A stretch of DNA of 25,211 bases from JBQTHP01 sp052389755 (GTDB lineage Bacteria; Pseudomonadota; Gammaproteobacteria; Steroidobacterales; Steroidobacteraceae), in NCBI GenBank assembly GCA_052389755.1, contig JBQTHP010000121.1, forward strand, positions 1 through 25,211. The letters are read 5' to 3'. Position numbers and translations under genes: made by a program. Shown one piece after another: positions 24,051 to 25,211 of the stretch (positions within the stretch are counted from its first letter, which is position 1; each line of letters opens with the position of its first letter). The notes below the pieces were generated by a model. The model was given only the letters and a program-made list of their open reading frames with translations, was not told where the DNA came from and ran no database searches.

Positions 24051-24431
24051 CTAAGGCCACCGGTTGGCGCTGCGCTCGAACGCCGCTCCCTGCGGACGCA
24101 CCACGCAGAAGCGTTGGCCCGTAGGCGCTTCCATCACGCACCACCGCGGGAATTGCTGCACGCGCTTCGCGCCCAGCGCTTCGAGCCGACGCACTTCGGC
24201 TTCGATGTCGTCGCTCTCGATATCGAGATGCACGCGGCTCGGATGGTCGACCTGCTGCACTTCGAGGTGAAGGCCGAGCTCGCCGCTGCCGAGCTCTCGA
24301 TAATGCCCCTCGTCCACGTTCAGTGGCCGGCTGAGCGGCATCCCGAGCGCACGGCTCCAGAATTCGGCCGCCGCTTCGAGATCGTCGGTGCGGCAATCGA
24401 TGATGAATCCTGCAAGCCGGCTGCGATGCAT
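24051..24431 (-). CDS. VOC/glyoxalase-like domain protein
   Basis: A 126-residue single VOC domain of the glyoxalase-like type that includes LEAAAEFWSRALGMPL, RVHLDIESDDIEAEVRRLEALGA and the ending APTGQRFCVVRPQ. Metal ligands are not all obvious. The stop of the upstream FAH-family gene (TGA) immediately precedes AGGAG, which is the Shine-Dalgarno for this ATG, so the two are tightly coupled. Its place between an FAH-family enzyme and a dienelactone-hydrolase-family enzyme suggests an isomerase or binding role in the same catabolic route. Confidence 0.85.
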   Translation of the reverse strand: MHRSRLAGFIIDCRTDDLEAAAEFWSRALGMPLSRPLNVDEGHYRELGSGELGLHLEVQQVDHPSRVHLDIESDDIEAEVRRLEALGAKRVQQFPRWCVMEAPTGQRFCVVRPQGAAFERSANRWP

Positions 24432-24443
24432 GCGCTCACTCCT

Positions 24444-25211
24444 TCAGGTATCGGCGCGGACGACTCGCTGGTCGATGGCGCCGAAGATGCTCCGCCCCTT
24501 CTCGTCCTGCATCTCGATGCGCACGCGGTCGCCGAACTTCAGAAAAGGCGTCCGCGGCGCGCCATGCTCGAGCTGCTCGAGCGTGCGGCGCTCGGCGAGG
24601 CAGGCCGAGCCGCGCGAGCGGTCGTAATTCGACACGGTGCCGGATCCGATGATCGCACCGGCGCCGAGCCGCCGCGTCTTCGTCGCGTGCGCGATGAGGT
24701 CGTGGAAGCTGAAAGTCATGTCGACACCGGCGTCGGGCGCGCCGAGGTGCTTGCCGTTGATGAAACTCCCGAGTGGCCGGTGCACTTTACCGTCCCGCCA
24801 TGCAGGGCCGAGCTCATCCGGCGTAACGGCGGCGGGCGAGAATGCCGTCGCGGGCTTCGACTGATAGAAGCCGAAGCCCTTCGCGAGCTCGCCGGGAATG
24901 AGGTTGCGCAGGCTCCAGTCGTTGACGAGCAGCACGAGCTTCACGTGCGCCGCGGCCGATGCGGGGCTCGTGCCGATCGGCACGTCGTCGGTGATCACCG
25001 CGACTTCCGCCTCGAGATCGATGCCGTGCTCCTCGCTGACGAAGAGCGCATCGTCGCAGGGACCCAGCAGGTCGTCGGAGCCGCCCTGGTAGACGAGCGG
25101 ATCGGTCCAGAAGGACGGCGGCATGTCGGCGCCGCGCGCTTTCCTCACGAGCTCGACGTGATTCACGTACGCGCTGCCGTCCACCCAGTGATACGCGCGC
25201 GGCAGCGGCGC
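24444..25211 (-). CDS. Fumarylacetoacetate hydrolase family protein, 5' end outside the window
   Basis: The last 255 residues of an FAH-family enzyme are visible. The family cleaves C-C bonds of acyl-pyruvates or isomerises/decarboxylates related oxo-acids. The metal site is recognisable: the two Glu of DLEAEVAVI and the Asp of LLVNDWSLRN. RAYHWVDGSAYVNHVELVRKA at the edge is typical of the roughly 330-residue single-chain members, so about 70 N-terminal residues are missing. The reading frame is open through base 25211 with no start needed inside the window. It is the first visible gene of an operon with VOC, dienelactone-hydrolase and gabD genes. Confidence 0.9.
   Translation of the reverse strand, partial: APLPRAYHWVDGSAYVNHVELVRKARGADMPPSFWTDPLVYQGGSDDLLGPCDDALFVSEEHGIDLEAEVAVITDDVPIGTSPASAAAHVKLVLLVNDWSLRNLIPGELAKGFGFYQSKPATAFSPAAVTPDELGPAWRDGKVHRPLGSFINGKHLGAPDAGVDMTFSFHDLIAHATKTRRLGAGAIIGSGTVSNYDRSRGSACLAERRTLEQLEHGAPRTPFLKFGDRVRIEMQDEKGRSIFGAIDQRVVRADT

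Overview
The window is GC-rich, tightly packed bacterial chromosome. The gene content points to a Gram-negative proteobacterium: a TonB-dependent receptor, lipoproteins, a YceJ/YceI-type cytochrome b561 system, an S46 dipeptidyl-peptidase, Ohr and a proteobacterial-type ferrochelatase. The mix resembles the Steroidobacter/Xanthomonas-like Gammaproteobacteria, but that placement is an impression from protein style and not a demonstrated fact. No rRNA, tRNA, CRISPR array, insertion sequence or phage gene was recognised. No gene-free stretch exceeds about 220 bp.

Layout. (1) 1-4257, minus strand: three consecutive genes for exported proteins. They are a large TPR-CHAT protease with a lipoprotein-like N-terminus, a secreted 191-aa protein of unknown family, and a short lipoprotein cut by the window edge. 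(2) 4317-6527, plus: an acetyl-CoA synthetase carrying an unusual C-terminal extension with three 11-residue repeats followed by a Lys/Arg/Pro-rich, histone-H1-like tail. (3) 6626-10500, minus: a TonB-dependent outer-membrane receptor and, upstream of it, a membrane-anchored NAD(P)-binding SDR/NmrA-like protein. (4) 10667-12702, plus: a PAS-histidine kinase-receiver hybrid whose stop overlaps the start of a VOC protein (ATGA). (5) 12723-14877, minus: an acetyl-CoA hydrolase/CoA-transferase family gene broken by a frameshift in a GC-dinucleotide run. It is divergent from a cupin gene (14955-15431), and a perfect 10-bp inverted repeat lies between them.

(6) 15305-17354: cytochrome b561 and periplasmic YceI on the minus strand, overlapping by 4 bp, head-to-head with a second YceI-like protein made as a lipoprotein. 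Both YceI-type genes run past their usual C-termini into convergent neighbours. (7) 17239-19362, minus: an S46 serine dipeptidyl-peptidase. (8) 19573-20010, plus: the peroxidase Ohr. (9) 20015-21817, minus: ferrochelatase followed by a two-domain VOC protein. (10) 21887-25211, minus: a tightly coupled catabolic operon of a fumarylacetoacetate-hydrolase-family protein (5' end outside the window), a VOC protein, a dienelactone-hydrolase-family protein and an NADP-type succinate-semialdehyde dehydrogenase.

No complete, obviously new multi-gene system can be proven here. The best candidates for something undescribed are the exported TPR-CHAT protease with its exported neighbours, and the acetyl-CoA synthetase with an H1-like tail.
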